Shown here: in pieces, positions 6,630-6,746 of the stretch
Layout: every line of letters starts with the position of its first letter
Numbering within the stretch: position 1 is the stretch's first letter
From: a bacterium
Lineage (GTDB): Bacteria > Armatimonadota > Zipacnadia > Zipacnadales > Zipacnadaceae
NCBI GenBank assembly: GCA_030607655.1
Contig: JAUWJN010000145.1
Location: 1 to 6,746, forward strand
Length of the DNA: 6,746 nucleotides
Direction: 5' to 3'
Translations under genes and position numbers: made by a program
The notes under the pieces: generated by a model
Database searches by the model: none
The model's input: the letters and a program-made list of their open reading frames with translations, nothing else
Told to the model about the DNA's origin: nothing

Positions 6630-6746
6630 ATTCCTGTGCTTGTGCCGGTTGCGTACTTTCATAGCGATACACCGCTGCGCAAGCGCCTTCTGAGGAGACC
6701 ATACAGGGACCTATCGGATGGTCGGGGCGACACGCGGTGCCGAACA
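6628..6746 (-). CDS. hypD: HypD, C-terminal 38 codons (5' part beyond window)
   Basis: Reading left from 6744, the frame gives 38 residues and stops at TAG (6630-6628). It starts FGTACRPDHPIGPCMVSSEG and continues ACAAVYRY, followed by a polar tail rich in Gln, Ala and Glu. The pattern C...P..P.GPCMVSSEG.CAA.Y is the conserved C-terminal signature of HypD. HypD is the iron-sulfur scaffold that, with HypC, holds the iron while HypE delivers cyanide. The three cysteines (fragment residues 5, 14 and 22) probably include ligands of HypD's [4Fe-4S] cluster, though the exact assignment is from memory. Its position 7 bases upstream of hypE matches the common hypCDE order. The piece is too short for separate analysis, but the signature and neighbour make the call firm. 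Confidence 0.9.
   Translation of the reverse strand, partial: FGTACRPDHPIGPCMVSSEGACAAVYRYESTQPAQAQE

Overview
This 6.7-kb stretch is bacterial chromosome, mostly in the mid-to-high 50s in %GC by eye. It carries a split ftsK-type DNA translocase gene and the hypD-hypE end of a hydrogenase-maturation operon, both on the minus strand. Between them lies a plus-strand insert with a small orphan gene and one very large restriction-modification gene. Maturation genes for [NiFe]-hydrogenase suggest an anaerobe or facultative anaerobe able to metabolise H2. The exact phylum cannot be fixed from this sequence. The full four-helix FtsK membrane domain and the high-GC style would fit several bacterial lineages, including Chloroflexota-like or Firmicutes-like anaerobes, but this is only an impression.

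Layout. Positions 1-1188 (minus) encode the N-terminal half of an FtsK/SpoIIIE translocase, running off the left edge before the Walker A motif. Its reading frame is broken between the second and third membrane helices: an 82-residue piece ends in TGA, and the rest continues in the -1 frame, with an ATG overlapping that stop and a G-GGC-CCC heptamer just before it. A good sigma-70-type promoter (TTGCGA, 16 bases, extended TGC-TATAAT) lies upstream at 1257-1284. Positions 1408-1689 (plus) encode a 93-residue protein resembling only the C-terminal end of DUF3604/PHP-like proteins. Positions 1809-5585 (plus) encode a roughly 1,258-residue single-chain Type IIG (Eco57I-like) restriction-modification enzyme: PD-(D/E)xK nuclease, N6-adenine methyltransferase, and target-recognition region. 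Positions 5607-6620 (minus) encode HypE, complete with its C-terminal Pro-Arg-Ile-Cys. Positions 6628-6746 (minus) hold the last 38 codons of HypD.

How the parts work together. HypD and HypE are successive players in making the Fe(CN)2CO ligand set of [NiFe]-hydrogenases and are translated from one message here, with the hypE ribosome site overlapping the hypD stop. The Type IIG enzyme needs no partner gene and looks like an accessory defence module. It ends only 21 bases from the end of hypE, tail to tail. The part of its gene encoding late methyltransferase motifs and target recognition is clearly poorer in GC than its flanks, suggesting exchange of specificity. No RNA genes, CRISPR array, insertion sequence or convincing intrinsic terminator was seen. 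I found no strong evidence for an undescribed multi-gene system. The most unusual signal is the frame break in ftsK.
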